Under the pieces are notes generated by a model. That model was not told the DNA's origin. It made no database searches and worked only from the letters and a program-made list of their open reading frames with translations. Positions 24,559-34,506 of a stretch of 64,000 nt of DNA are shown here, in pieces. Location: NCBI RefSeq assembly GCF_900240995.1, contig NZ_LT965953.1, positions 2,131,933 through 2,195,932 of the forward strand. The letters are read 5' to 3'. The DNA comes from Bacillus sp. Marseille-P3661 (GTDB taxonomy: Bacteria > Bacillota > Bacilli > Bacillales > Bacillaceae_J). Each line of letters begins with the position of its first letter. Position 1 is the stretch's first letter. The position numbers were made by a program, and so were the translations under genes.

Positions 24559-25842
24559 TTATTGCAATTGACACTTACTTTTTAAACGTTCAATCCTTTT
24601 AGTAAATTGAAGTTTTTCCTGACCTGACTTTCTTAGAAGCTTTCTTTGGGCGCTCCACGTCTCATAGCCAAGGTTCGCATAATAAAGAGCTTTCTCAAAA
24701 TCCCGCCATTGATGTTCATACATCTTCGATAATTCTGTTGTCACTTCAACATCTATCATACTTTCATTGCTTAATAGTTTCTCTAATAGTTCCGTAGCGT
24801 AATGGTACTCCTTTTTTTTCTTGTATATTAATGCTAACGCCTTTTGTGCTTTTTTGGAGACAATTTGTTTTCCTAAAGTTAATTGTTCATAAAGAATAAT
24901 AGCCATATTTATATTACCAATTGATTCAAACCAACGCGCTATTTCATAGCTTTCCTCGATACTTATTTTTAAAGAAGTATCATGCAATATTTTTTTAGAT
25001 ATATGAATGTACAACGAAATTAATGAAAGAACATCAATTTCATTATGTGTTAGTACTCCTTGCATAACTTTTGGGGTTGAATCTTTTAGAAAATCGAAAT
25101 AGAGCAGTGGCGCTAACGCTCCTGGAACATCTCCCTCTCGCTTTATATCCAAAATTTCCTTCTCAACTATTGATAATCGGATAGAAGGTAATTTATTTTT
25201 CCATAATCTTCTTGACGCATGTAATAAATCAAAATGACCAAATGTAGGTAATTTAGGAACTTCATCCCTGATTAGAGTATGCCGCGTTTTTATTTGAGGC
25301 CAGTCGAAAGCTTTGCCATTATATGTCGTGAGTCTCATAGTTTCATAATTTTTTATATCTGTTAAAAAACCCTGATACAATGCAACTTCACTACTTGGAT
25401 TGGGCAAAAAGTGTTGTTTTACTGTTACATAATCTTTATAAACACGTGCATAGCCAATTAAAAATATTGTGTTTCCGACACCACCGCCAAGTCCCGTTGT
25501 TTCTGTATCAAAAAATATCATATCGGAAGAGGTACCATTTGAAAAAGTTAATGGATGCTGAACACCTTTATCCTCCCACATATCCATTACTTCGAAAAGT
25601 TCAGAAAAGCGATGGAGGCCATGTTGAAAATTAATTGGATAGGTTTTTTCCCGGATAATTGAGTAATGATCATCAAAATAATATGGTTTAGCCTTCATCA
25701 CTTTCCAATCATCATTAAAAGGAACATCTATCGTACTGGTAATATCCTCTGGACTTAGGTGGGTAGAATCCTGCTTCTCCATATATTCTTCTGCCTTTGT
25801 TATATGCTTTTTTAGTCGATTTAATTTCCCTTTTAAAGCCAT
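24559..25842 (-). CDS. mrfB: Exonuclease MrfB (YprB), mitomycin repair
   Basis: A protein of about 427 residues with a DEDD-type RNase H-like exonuclease domain: first metal motif MIFFDTETTGLGGG, then TYNGKAFDWPQIKTR, and HNEIDVLSL near the end of the domain. The C-terminal third (FESIGNINMAIILYEQLTL... onward) resembles tetratricopeptide helices, as in B. subtilis YprB. MrfB works with helicase MrfA in a UvrABC-independent repair pathway for mitomycin C damage. The start is at the ATG preceded by AAGGAG, giving MALKGKLNRLKKHI; an upstream in-frame start lacks a site. It lies 51 bases after mrfA. Confidence 0.9.
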   Translation of the reverse strand: MALKGKLNRLKKHITKAEEYMEKQDSTHLSPEDITSTIDVPFNDDWKVMKAKPYYFDDHYSIIREKTYPINFQHGLHRFSELFEVMDMWEDKGVQHPLTFSNGTSSDMIFFDTETTGLGGGVGNTIFLIGYARVYKDYVTVKQHFLPNPSSEVALYQGFLTDIKNYETMRLTTYNGKAFDWPQIKTRHTLIRDEVPKLPTFGHFDLLHASRRLWKNKLPSIRLSIVEKEILDIKREGDVPGALAPLLYFDFLKDSTPKVMQGVLTHNEIDVLSLISLYIHISKKILHDTSLKISIEESYEIARWFESIGNINMAIILYEQLTLGKQIVSKKAQKALALIYKKKKEYHYATELLEKLLSNESMIDVEVTTELSKMYEHQWRDFEKALYYANLGYETWSAQRKLLRKSGQEKLQFTKRIERLKSKCQLQ

Positions 25843-25893
25843 TATGAAATACTCCTTCTTCACTACGTTTAACACCATTCCTGCTTGAAAAAT

Positions 25894-28170
25894 CTATGTT
25901 GATGTTGAAAACATTTCTAAAAGCTTTAATGTAACCTCTTTTGCATCCTGATCAGCCGTATCTATGCCAATACATGATGGACACCCCGATTCACAACTAC
26001 ATTTAGAGATAATATTTTCCGCTTCAGCAAGTAAATCCTCCATCACATCGTATACCTTCTCACTAAGACCAATTCCCCCTGGATAACGATCATAAAGAAA
26101 TATCGTTGGGAGTTCAGAATGAACAGCTTTAACTTGGGGAACTACATGGAGGTCTGATGGATCACACATTACATGTAATGGTGCTACATGTCTTAATAGA
26201 TTAGCAACACCAATTAACCCTTGTTCAAGCTTTTTTTCCGTTAATTCCTTTCTTAGATTTTCGCCAATACTAATCCATGCTGCGTTCGTATGGAGCTCTT
26301 CTTCAGGAAGGTGAATGGGACCTGACCCTATATTTTCATGGGTTTCAAATTTAATTTTTTTAAATATCGTTGCCATTGCTTGGACCATCACTTCACCATA
26401 AGAAATAAAGGTATCTAAACCCTGTCGTTCTTTATCGACCTCTAATACTTTCAACTGAACTGCTAGATTGGCATCTGTAAAATAGTCTACGTTTATTTCA
26501 CGAACAAACGCTTTCTTTTCCTCCCAATCTAGCTTTTCAACTTGATATTGGACACCTTGATGTAGATAAATAGCTTCCTCATGCAATAATGTCATAGCAC
26601 TAAATCGGTCCATCTCACCGATTACTTTTACATGTGCGACGTTTGACTGATCTATAATAACAATATTTTCTTGCGATGCTGAACGGAGACTAATATTATG
26701 GGCTGGAAAAGATTGATTCATCCAAAACCACTTACCATTGTTAAAATGGAGAATTTGTTCTTCCGTTAAAAATTCTAATATTTCCTCTAATTCAAGTCCA
26801 TCAAATGTTTCACCTTGCTTAAATGGGAGCTCATATGCAGCACATTTTAAGTGGTCTACAAGGATAATTAAGTTATCCGGATTAATTCTAGCTGTTTCAG
26901 GGCTACGGTTTAGGAAATACTCTGGATGTTGAATGACATATTGATCTAATGGACTTGATGACGCCACCATAAAAATCAAGGATTCATCCTGTCTCCTACC
27001 GGCACGTCCTGCTTGTTGCCAAGCACTAGCAATGGTGCCTGGATAGCCTGTCATCACACAAACTTGTAACTGACCAATATCAACACCCAATTCAAGTGCA
27101 TTTGTACTGACTACTCCATAAATATCCCCATTTCGCAAACCCTGCTCGATTTCACGACGCTGTTTCGGCAAATAGCCTCCTCGATATCCTCGAATTGATT
27201 TTGAACCTAGTTCTTTTAATACAAGCTCTTGTAAATAGGTTAGAAGAATTTCAACTCGCACACGACTTCTTGCAAAGACAATAGTTTGTATTTTATTTTT
27301 AAGAAATTCACTCGCAATATTTCTAACCTCGAGTGTTGCACTGCGACGTATATTCAATGGCTTATTCACAACAGGCGGATTATAAAAAACAAAGTGTTTT
27401 TTACCCGAAGGAGCCCCGTTATTATCAATTAATGTGATAGATTCACCCGTAAGCATCTCCGCCAATTCCTTTGGATTTGCAATCGTTGCAGATGTACACA
27501 TAAAAATTGGATGACTGCCATAGAATTTACATATTCGTTTTAGTCGTCTTATTACATTTGCAACATGACTACCAAAAACACCACGATATATGTGGAGTTC
27601 ATCAATCACAACATACTTTAAGTTTTCAAAAAGTGAAACCCATTTTGTATGGTGTGGGAGAATGGCAGCATGCAACATGTCTGGGTTAGTGATAACAATA
27701 TGTCCAGCCTTACGTACTTTTTGTCTTATATTTGCAGAAGTATCTCCATCGTACGTATAACTATTTATATCTATACCAAGCTCTTGAATCAACTCGTTTA
27801 ATTCACTTTTTTGATCTTGTGCAAGTGCTTTTGTTGGAAAGAGGTATAAAGCCCGACTATTTGCATCATCTATTATTTTTTGTAGTACAGGTAGGTTATA
27901 GCATAATGTTTTTCCCGATGCAGTTGGCGTAACAGCTGCAAAGTTTTCTCCCCTGCTGACTGTTTCAAATGCGTCTGCTTGATGTGTATATAGCTCTTGT
28001 ACGCCTCTTTTTTGTAGTGCACTTATTAACCGACTATCTATTGAATGAGGAAAAGAAACTGTCCTCGCTTCTTTTTCCGGTATAACATGCCAATTTACAA
28101 TATTACTAGAATAGCGCCCATTATTTTTTATTTGCTCCATGACTTGTTGTAGGTTTTGTCTAATATACAT
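25894..28170 (-). CDS. mrfA: DEAH-type helicase MrfA (YprA), mitomycin repair
   Basis: A 758-residue superfamily 2 helicase. Motifs in order: Q/I region VTPTASGKTLCYNLPVL, Ia YLFPTKALAQDQ, II VVIDELHIYRG, III CTSATIANP, then ALELGVDIGQL and QQAGRAGRRQ (motif VI). The C-terminal DUF1998-type zinc module is intact, with four Cys in KCSCESGCPSC and a preceding LYDRYPGGIGLSEKV. In B. subtilis MrfA with MrfB removes mitomycin adducts. It is the upstream gene of the pair. The conserved gene order ends here, because an insertion sequence lies just upstream of its promoter region. Confidence 0.92.
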   Translation of the reverse strand: MYIRQNLQQVMEQIKNNGRYSSNIVNWHVIPEKEARTVSFPHSIDSRLISALQKRGVQELYTHQADAFETVSRGENFAAVTPTASGKTLCYNLPVLQKIIDDANSRALYLFPTKALAQDQKSELNELIQELGIDINSYTYDGDTSANIRQKVRKAGHIVITNPDMLHAAILPHHTKWVSLFENLKYVVIDELHIYRGVFGSHVANVIRRLKRICKFYGSHPIFMCTSATIANPKELAEMLTGESITLIDNNGAPSGKKHFVFYNPPVVNKPLNIRRSATLEVRNIASEFLKNKIQTIVFARSRVRVEILLTYLQELVLKELGSKSIRGYRGGYLPKQRREIEQGLRNGDIYGVVSTNALELGVDIGQLQVCVMTGYPGTIASAWQQAGRAGRRQDESLIFMVASSSPLDQYVIQHPEYFLNRSPETARINPDNLIILVDHLKCAAYELPFKQGETFDGLELEEILEFLTEEQILHFNNGKWFWMNQSFPAHNISLRSASQENIVIIDQSNVAHVKVIGEMDRFSAMTLLHEEAIYLHQGVQYQVEKLDWEEKKAFVREINVDYFTDANLAVQLKVLEVDKERQGLDTFISYGEVMVQAMATIFKKIKFETHENIGSGPIHLPEEELHTNAAWISIGENLRKELTEKKLEQGLIGVANLLRHVAPLHVMCDPSDLHVVPQVKAVHSELPTIFLYDRYPGGIGLSEKVYDVMEDLLAEAENIISKCSCESGCPSCIGIDTADQDAKEVTLKLLEMFSTST

Positions 28171-28420
28171 TAAATCACCTCATACATCCTATTCTACCGA
28201 ATAGGCGTTCGTAGTGTAAACTATTATTCATTAGTCCACATAATTTTTTGTTTCCAATAAGGATTGGAATGAAGAGAGGAATATGAAACAACTCATCAGC
28301 TTATGAAATGTCGTTAAAACGACTTGGTCTTTACTAATTTTTAAAAAGAAAAAAGCCCTTGAAAATTTGAGGGCACTGAAAAACCTGACGGTTTTTCAAA
28401 GTATCAAGGATAACAGACAG

Positions 28421-28470
28421 AAAAAGACGACTCAAATTCAAAAACTGAATTTATTGAGTCGTCTTTTTTT
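28421..28470. terminator. Terminator inside the insertion sequence, transposase 3' side
   Basis: Arms AAAAAGACGACTCAA (28421-28435) and TTGAGTCGTCTTTTT (28454-28468) form a 15-bp stem with A-run and T-run on opposite sides, so it can work in both directions. Confidence 0.8.
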
Positions 28471-28497
28471 GATATTTTGACTGTATAATTCTTTTAC

Positions 28498-29948
28498 TTA
28501 ATCCATTAACTTCAGTATTCTTTTTAAATTTACTGCGAATATTGCCATTGCTCCTTGCATCTCCATGCCAATTAGACCCGAGGATTTTGCAACATTATAC
28601 CCGTGTCTGTTTTTCAATTCACTATTTTTAGCTTCTATTTTGTAGCGCTCTTTCGACTTTTCTTTAAAATATTCACTTTCTTGAAAGTTCATTTGTTCTG
28701 TATGTACATCGGATTTAATCGATACAGAATAACTCTTACTCTTAGCGCCCTCTTTGTAACAACTTTCCTTCAAAGGACATATCTTACATTTTTCCACATC
28801 AAAATAATAAGTGTCAACTTGATTAGTTGATACACACTTTTTCCCTTAACGTGCTTTTCTAATTGCCATATGCCCAGCCTTGCAGACATACAGTCCTGCA
28901 TCTTTGTAAAATCAAATTCATCTTCTTTTTTTCGGCAGCCCTGCGTAACTGCTGGATTCAACTTAGCTACGAACTTTATTCCATTGTGTTTGGTATACTC
29001 AATATTTCCTTTTTCTGAATAAGCTGCATCTCCAATTATAGTCTTAACTTTCATTCCTGCACGTACCGTTTTTTCCACTATAGTCTCTAATTGTTTTCCA
29101 TCATTTTTTTCACCAGTTGTTACCGTTGCTGCAGTAATAATTCTTTCTTCACTCATACCTATATGTGTCTTATAACCAAAAAAGGAAGAGTCCGCCGACT
29201 TATGCCCAATCTTCGCGTCTTCATCTTGTGAAAGTTGTAAATGTTCTATATCATCATCCAATGTCTCTTTTAAAAGATTTAATTTTTCTTTAACTTTTGG
29301 ATACTCACAAAGTATTTCTTCCTTTTCAACTACCTTAACTAGTTTTTGACAGTATTCTATCTGATCTTCTAATACATCAGAATTGGTTTTGCTTGGAAAT
29401 TTACATTTCATATTTACATCTATTTGGTAAATCGTCTTTCTAAGTAATTTCGATCGGTCCATCAAAACTTCTTTTGCTGATTTTTGATTATAACGAGCTC
29501 CTGTATGTGTGGCGTCCACAATGAGAGATTTACTTTTTAGAATGCCTTTAGCAATTGCAATTTCAACAGTTTTATTTATCAGTAAATCTAAAAGATTAAT
29601 ATCTTTTAAACGTAATTTCCGAAACTTCGTTAAAGAACTTGGTTCAATCACTGGGTCTTCTGGTGCCATATCAAGAAAATATTTAAACGACATATCATAC
29701 TTTGAACGTTCAACAATATCAACATCGGATATATTGTAAATGGATTTTAACAATAGATATTTAAACATACGAATAGGGTGGATCGCATTGCGTCCATTAT
29801 CATGACAATATTTATCTTCAAGTTCTTCATAAACAAATGAAAAATCGATTAGATCGTTTATTCTGCGTAGAAGGTTATCCTTTGGAACAACCAAATCATA
29901 AATTTGCATATATGGACTTAAATTCATCATCTCTTGTTTTTGTATCAT
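28498..29948 (-). pseudogene. IS1182-family transposase, frameshifted and with a nonsense codon
   Basis: The N-terminal part (MIQKQEMMNLSPYMQIYDLV onward) is well preserved with DDE features: SLIVDATHTGARYN, KIGHKSADSSFFGYKTHIGM and IIGDAAYSEKGN. Around 28905-28912 the frame is lost, apparently by one missing base. The expected continuation (DAGLYVCKAGHMAIRKAR) reads in the next frame and then meets a TAA at 28848-28846 where a Gln codon would be expected. The C-terminal Cys-rich part (VEKCKICPLKESCYKEGAKS) to the end at 28498 is intact in that frame. Two independent lesions make the enzyme inactive. Confidence 0.85.
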
Positions 29949-29989
29949 CCAATCCACCCACTTGAAATTGATACTATAATTATACAAGA

Positions 29990-30032
29990 AAAAAGGTATA
30001 ATTCCTCAAATATATGAGAATTATACCTTTTT
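29990..30032. terminator. Terminator-like hairpin inside the insertion sequence, transposase 5' side
   Basis: A stem built on GGTATAATTCCTCA / TGAGAATTATACC with flanking A and T runs lies between the right inverted repeat and the transposase start. Such hairpins commonly shield transposase genes from outside transcription. Confidence 0.65.
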
Positions 30033-30116
30033 AAAATTTTAAGGACTTTTTCAGTGGCCTCGAAAATTTTAGGGCTTTTTTCGTTGGTTTTATTGAATTT
30101 GGTAAAATATTTCTAT

Positions 30117-31283
30117 TTAGATTTGCTTTGCCTTAAAAACACTTGGAACAAATTCCTTTAACTTTGGCATAACACCTTCTGCAAATCGATTCATGTTTTC
30201 AATTACTTGTTCATGTGGCATTGTACCAAATTGGAGCATTGGAACAACAATTCCACATCCTACTCTTTCTGCCACTTCCATCAACGATTCTGCAACAGTT
30301 TCGGCACTTCCAACAATTGCATACTTAGTTTCTATTAATTCTTCATAGGACTTACCGCGGGTAGCGCCACCTTTCATTTTTAAAACTGCTTCCATTGAAC
30401 GTTCTGTTAGGTATCCCGGCGGGAACAGAGATTGAGGTGGACGATGTTGAAGCTTTTGAACAAGATATTCTAAATGTGGTCTAGCGTTATTGTAGGCCTT
30501 TTCATCTGTATCATCTATATATACAGGCATTGCCCATCCTACTTGATCTTCACTTGGAATATATCCATACTCTTCTTGACATGTTTTATGAAAGCTTCCC
30601 AATACCTTTTCAATGTTCTTTAACGGACTAAATGTTTGCAGCAATGTATAGTGGTTTTCAGCTACCCATTCAATTGTTTCTCCACTCCCTTGAGTTGGTA
30701 TCCAAATTGGAGGATGTGGCTCTTGATATGGTCTTGGCCATGGATTAACATATCTAGCAGTATAATACTCTCCATTCCATTCAAATGGACCTGGTTTTGT
30801 CCATGCCTCAAGAATTAAATCATGTGCTTCATGAAAGCGATCTCGCGAAGTTGTAGGATCAATTGGGAAAACGTGGTATTCACTTCCAATCCCTCTTACA
30901 AATCCACAAATGATTCTGCCCCTACTCATGTTATCTAACATTGCAACTTCTTCGGCTACTCTAAGTGGATGCTGTCGCAACGGAAGTGCATTCCCAAGTA
31001 GTGCAATCTTCACCTGCGATGTCCTTTGAACTAATGCTGATGCAACTACGTTTGGACTCGGCATTAAACCATATGCAGTTTGGTGATGCTCATTAACGCA
31101 AATGCCATCAAACCCTAATTCCTCCGCATAACAAAGCTGATTTAAATAGTTTTCATAAAGTTCAGCACCTTTTTTAGGATCATAATTTTGATTAGAATAC
31201 GTAACCCATGAAGACACATTATTCTCTTTAAAATCCTCAGGTAAATACTGCCATGGCATTAAATGGAACATGAATACTTTCAA
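30117..31283 (-). CDS. LLM-class flavin-dependent monooxygenase
   Basis: A luciferase-like (LuxA family) TIM-barrel oxygenase of about 388 residues using reduced flavin. Family landmarks are GFDGICVNEHHQTAYGLMPSP near residue 60, VKIALLGNALPLRQHPLRVAEEVAMLDNMSRGRIICGFVRG, PPIWIPTQGSGETIEWVAE and the late VGSAETVAESLMEVAERVG. The start is a TTG after AGGGGG, four bases beyond the hydrolase stop; the longer frame would overlap the hydrolase gene. Paired with an alpha/beta hydrolase and a solute transporter, it probably oxidises an imported organic compound, but the substrate is unknown. A flavin reductase gene is not seen nearby. Confidence 0.85.
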   Translation of the reverse strand: MKVFMFHLMPWQYLPEDFKENNVSSWVTYSNQNYDPKKGAELYENYLNQLCYAEELGFDGICVNEHHQTAYGLMPSPNVVASALVQRTSQVKIALLGNALPLRQHPLRVAEEVAMLDNMSRGRIICGFVRGIGSEYHVFPIDPTTSRDRFHEAHDLILEAWTKPGPFEWNGEYYTARYVNPWPRPYQEPHPPIWIPTQGSGETIEWVAENHYTLLQTFSPLKNIEKVLGSFHKTCQEEYGYIPSEDQVGWAMPVYIDDTDEKAYNNARPHLEYLVQKLQHRPPQSLFPPGYLTERSMEAVLKMKGGATRGKSYEELIETKYAIVGSAETVAESLMEVAERVGCGIVVPMLQFGTMPHEQVIENMNRFAEGVMPKLKEFVPSVFKAKQI

Positions 31284-31287
31284 AGCT

Positions 31288-32082
31288 CTACCCCCTATCA
31301 CTAGTTTTAAGTAAGTTTTGACTCAAGAAAAGTTGCATAACCTTTACAATTTTTTCAGGTTGTTCTACCTGTGGGACGTGTGAACTTTCAGAAATATATA
31401 CTACTTGTGCATGCGGTATATATTTCTTGAACTCTTCTGCATATTCAGTTGGTACAATTTGATCCTCTTCCCCCCACAATAGTAGGGTTGGTACATTAAT
31501 ACGATGTAACCGATATTTCAATTTTGGATCATGAAAGCGCGGTGTCCACGCTAATCTTGATGTCATAGCTTGCGCTCTTGCCAGCTCCAAAAAATCAAGA
31601 TCGCTTTCTAATTTTTTGCTTGAATTATAATACCTTAACCCCTTATGTTCTTCCTCCGAAATCATATATATATCTGGATACTTGACGTCGTTTAAATATA
31701 AGCCCATAGCATCTAACAATACCAAACTTTTAACCCTTTCAGAGTATCGACTAGCTAGATCAGCAGCAAGCCATCCACCTAGAGAATGTCCTATTAAATG
31801 AACAGACTCTAAATTAAGCGCATCTAAAATGTCTAAAAAATAGAATGATAAGTCATCCATAGTTTTAAGCCATTCCGGTCTTTCAGATTCTCCAAATCCT
31901 GGGAATTCAACCGCAATTACTCTAAAGTCATTCGATAACTCATCCTGAAAAGGATGCCAATCTTTTAATCCATTGTAGTCATGTAGATAAACTAATGCTT
32001 CCCCTCTCCCTTTTTCATAGTAGCGAATGATATTTCCGTTAACATTTAGTTTTTTAAATTCTATTTTAGTAAGCTGAGTCAA
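31288..32082 (-). CDS. Alpha/beta-hydrolase
   Basis: A soluble hydrolase of about 264 residues of the C-C hydrolase or epoxide-hydrolase type. The oxyanion region is VYLHDYNG (HG replaced by HD), the nucleophile elbow HLIGHSLGGWLA has the Ser, the acid is the Asp in LLWGEEDQIVP, and the catalytic His is in SSHVPQVEQPEK. The TTG start is supported by GGTGGAG; an ATG eight codons upstream has none. It is the first gene of a two-gene operon with the monooxygenase, a combination common in ring- or ester-degrading pathways. Its promoter carries the same inverted repeat as the transporter operon. Confidence 0.82.
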   Translation of the reverse strand: MTQLTKIEFKKLNVNGNIIRYYEKGRGEALVYLHDYNGLKDWHPFQDELSNDFRVIAVEFPGFGESERPEWLKTMDDLSFYFLDILDALNLESVHLIGHSLGGWLAADLASRYSERVKSLVLLDAMGLYLNDVKYPDIYMISEEEHKGLRYYNSSKKLESDLDFLELARAQAMTSRLAWTPRFHDPKLKYRLHRINVPTLLLWGEEDQIVPTEYAEEFKKYIPHAQVVYISESSHVPQVEQPEKIVKVMQLFLSQNLLKTSDRG

Positions 32083-32404
32083 GTTACTCCACCTTTCTAA
32101 TTGCAACTTGTATTTTCATAATAATTATAATATTTAGAATTATTTAATGGAAATAAATCTTTTCTATTGATTTATTGAATAAATCTTTGTTACTCAAAAG
32201 TAAAGAAATGTTCTATCAGGGAATCTATCAATTCTAAGTGGAACTTTTGGTTAAAATGCAGAATTAAATAATGGGGAGTAAGAGCAGGTAATCTATCTTC
32301 TGAAAAGGTCATCCTGATTGAATATAAAGGGGTAGACGGTTTTGTCAATAGACATTCCATCTACACCCTAATTCCAAAGCGAAAGTTTTGATAAAACCAG
32401 TTCT
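32083..32404 (-). other. Intergenic region with the hydrolase promoter and a hairpin
   Basis: This gap holds the operator-promoter of the hydrolase operon at 32124-32168 and, at about 32331-32370, an imperfect hairpin (GGGTAGA paired with TCTACACCC) that may end the tctB transcript. No ORF in the rest is convincing. Confidence 0.5.
32124..32168 (-). promoter_or_regulatory. Promoter with shared inverted-repeat operator (hydrolase operon)
   Basis: Plus-strand reading AATGGAAA (32146-32153), 7 bases, TTTCTATT (32161-32168) forms an 8-7-8 inverted repeat. On the minus strand a perfect TATAAT -10 (32129-32124) lies 16 bases downstream of it. The same repeat, spacing and -10 are found at 36898-36942, so the two operons are probably controlled by one regulator. 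Confidence 0.6.
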
Positions 32405-32875
32405 CTAGATTAATCTAAAAATAACTCCTTCATAAGGCGCAATTTGAAGAATCTTAATAAAAAATATTTGAAAAAATAATAAGGTTCCTCCTGCTAACGC
32501 AATCGAGTGAATCCAACCTTCCTTATAAAATAATCTAGACATAAAGAGCAGAAATAACGGGATTGCAATCATAAAACCCAAAAGATAGATAAGCACTGTA
32601 AATAACATTAACCAACTAAAAAAAGCTAAATGTTTATTTTTTAATATACGTATAAAAGATACTGAAGAATTTTCATTTTGCACATCGCCATTGTCTTTTA
32701 GTCTCTCTCCAATAAATAGGTATAAAAGATATCCACCTGTTAAAATTATACCCGGGATTATAATCATAACTGGCATCCGCTTACTGCCTGCTATTAATGA
32801 TTGGCTATCGATTAAGAAAACTATGAAAACCAGTAAGATTAGTATTAAAAATAAGAAATCTATTTTTTTATTCAT
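32405..32875 (-). CDS. tctB: Tripartite tricarboxylate transporter small membrane subunit
   Basis: A 156-residue integral membrane protein with four hydrophobic segments (FLFLILILLVFIVFLID, VMIIIPGIILTGGYLLYLFI, FFSWLMLFTVLIYLLGFMIAIPLFLLF and a final one), as in TctB. This poorly conserved subunit is recognised mostly from its position after tctA. Its start overlaps the end of tctA by 8 bases. With TctA and TctC it forms a secondary, ion-driven importer for carboxylates. Confidence 0.85.
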   Translation of the reverse strand: MNKKIDFLFLILILLVFIVFLIDSQSLIAGSKRMPVMIIIPGIILTGGYLLYLFIGERLKDNGDVQNENSSVSFIRILKNKHLAFFSWLMLFTVLIYLLGFMIAIPLFLLFMSRLFYKEGWIHSIALAGGTLLFFQIFFIKILQIAPYEGVIFRLI

Positions 32876-34358
32876 TGCCTGTCCCCCTAATTTTTGTAAA
32901 CCAACCTTTAATTAGTGGAAATGTCCAAGTTAATATTATTAAAACTAGCAATAACATACTAATTGGTCTAAAAATAAAACTAAAATCATAGATTCTCATT
33001 GATAAATTTAAGTAATGCTCTGCCATGCCACCTAGCACTATTGCAATTAAGAATATTGCACGCGAATAACCATATCGTTTCATCACATATCCGATTATAC
33101 CGAAGAAAAATGCAACAATTATATCCCCAATATGATTATTAGTAACATAGGCACCAATGGTTGCCAATACAATGATGATTGGAACCATTAACGATGCTTT
33201 TAGATTAGTCAATTTGATTGTCCACCATGACATTGGTATTGAAATAAGAGCCCCGATAATGTTTCCAGCTACTAAAACCGCAACCATTAAATAAATAATT
33301 GGTAGATTGTTTTCAATCATATCAGGTCCAGGCTGTACCCCCCAGATCATAAAAGCGCCTAATAGTAATGCCATAGCAGCGGAGCCTGGGATACCTAATG
33401 CTAATGTTGGCAGTAATGAACCACCCTCTTTTGAATTATTTGCACTTTCGGGCGCAATAACCCCTTCAATTGCACCTTTGCCAAATAATTTTGGGTTTTT
33501 TGAGGTTTGAACAGCATGACCATATGCAATGAAATTTGCGGTTTCACTACCAAGCCCCGGAATGATGCCTATTAGGGTACCTATGACGCTACACCTAAAA
33601 ACTAACCACCATCTTTTAAAAGATTCAAGAAAGCCAAGCCACATATCAGAAAATGTTTGCTTCTTTTCAGAAATAGCACTTGCTTGCTGGATAGACAGAT
33701 CCGCCATTTCTGCAATTGCAAATAAACCAATTACTACGGGAACCAATGGTAATCCATCCCATAAATACATAGAATCAAACGTAAAACGTGGAACACCATA
33801 GGACATATCCATCCCGATGGTAGATAGTAGCAATCCCAAAACTGCTATAATTGCAGCTTTAATTTTCGATGTATCCTCACCAATAACAGAAATAAGTGAC
33901 AAACCAAGTAACGTTAACATAAAATATTCTGGCGTTCCGAAGCTCAAGATGACTGGACGTATAACAGGAATTAATATTGCCAAAAATAACGCACCTATAA
34001 TACCGCCAAGACAAGAAGCAGACAAATTTGCGCCTAATGCATAACTTGCCTTGCCCTGCTTATTAAGAGGGTAACCATCAAACACGGTAGCAGCAGTACC
34101 TGGTGACCCTGGAGTCCCAAATAAAATGGATGTGATCGAACCGGATGTATTAATGACTGCATGTGCAGAAAGTAATAATGTAATACCTGGAACTAAATCC
34201 ATTGTATAAACAAATGGCAACAACATAGCTAACGCAAAAATACCACCTAATCCTGGTATGACACCAATAATCACACCAAATAAAGATCCTAGTAACAACA
34301 TCGTAACAGTTTGCATGTTTCCTAGTAATTGTATACCTTGAATCAGTTCACCAAACAT
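32868..34358 (-). CDS. tctA: Tripartite tricarboxylate transporter large membrane subunit
   Basis: A 496-residue polytopic membrane protein (about 11-12 helices) of the TctA family. The two family signatures are present as inverted halves: GVIPGLGGIFALAMLLPF near residue 32 and GIIPGLGSETANFIAYGHA near residue 263, with ILFGTPGSPGTAATVFDG and LPTLALGIPGSAAMALLLG between and after. It carries the transported carboxylate across the membrane. It begins 148 bases after tctC, a gap holding inverted repeats that might adjust the relative amount of binding protein and membrane subunits. Confidence 0.93.
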   Translation of the reverse strand: MFGELIQGIQLLGNMQTVTMLLLGSLFGVIIGVIPGLGGIFALAMLLPFVYTMDLVPGITLLLSAHAVINTSGSITSILFGTPGSPGTAATVFDGYPLNKQGKASYALGANLSASCLGGIIGALFLAILIPVIRPVILSFGTPEYFMLTLLGLSLISVIGEDTSKIKAAIIAVLGLLLSTIGMDMSYGVPRFTFDSMYLWDGLPLVPVVIGLFAIAEMADLSIQQASAISEKKQTFSDMWLGFLESFKRWWLVFRCSVIGTLIGIIPGLGSETANFIAYGHAVQTSKNPKLFGKGAIEGVIAPESANNSKEGGSLLPTLALGIPGSAAMALLLGAFMIWGVQPGPDMIENNLPIIYLMVAVLVAGNIIGALISIPMSWWTIKLTNLKASLMVPIIIVLATIGAYVTNNHIGDIIVAFFFGIIGYVMKRYGYSRAIFLIAIVLGGMAEHYLNLSMRIYDFSFIFRPISMLLLVLIILTWTFPLIKGWFTKIRGTGNE

Positions 34359-34506
34359 GGATACCTCCTCCGATGATTAACATCTCGGTTAATGTGTTTG
34401 ATTAACCCTAGAACTATGGATGTCACCCTCCGCTACAAACAAAAAGTTAATAGTTCTGAATGTAACGGAGGTCTAACATCTATACGTTCAACAGGTAGTT
34501 TTTGTC

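Larger units (their letters stand above)
28348..30082. mobile_element. IS1182-family insertion sequence with a decayed transposase
   Basis: A 1,735-bp element bounded by 36-bp terminal inverted repeats (28348-28383 and 30047-30082) that agree at about 30 of 36 positions; both begin GAAAAAAGCCCT and end CACTGAAAAA. Inside is one minus-strand transposase reading region of the IS1182 type, broken by mutation, plus terminator-like hairpins near both ends that would insulate it. I could not see a clear target-site duplication. The element sits between mrfA and the catabolic cluster. Confidence 0.85.
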
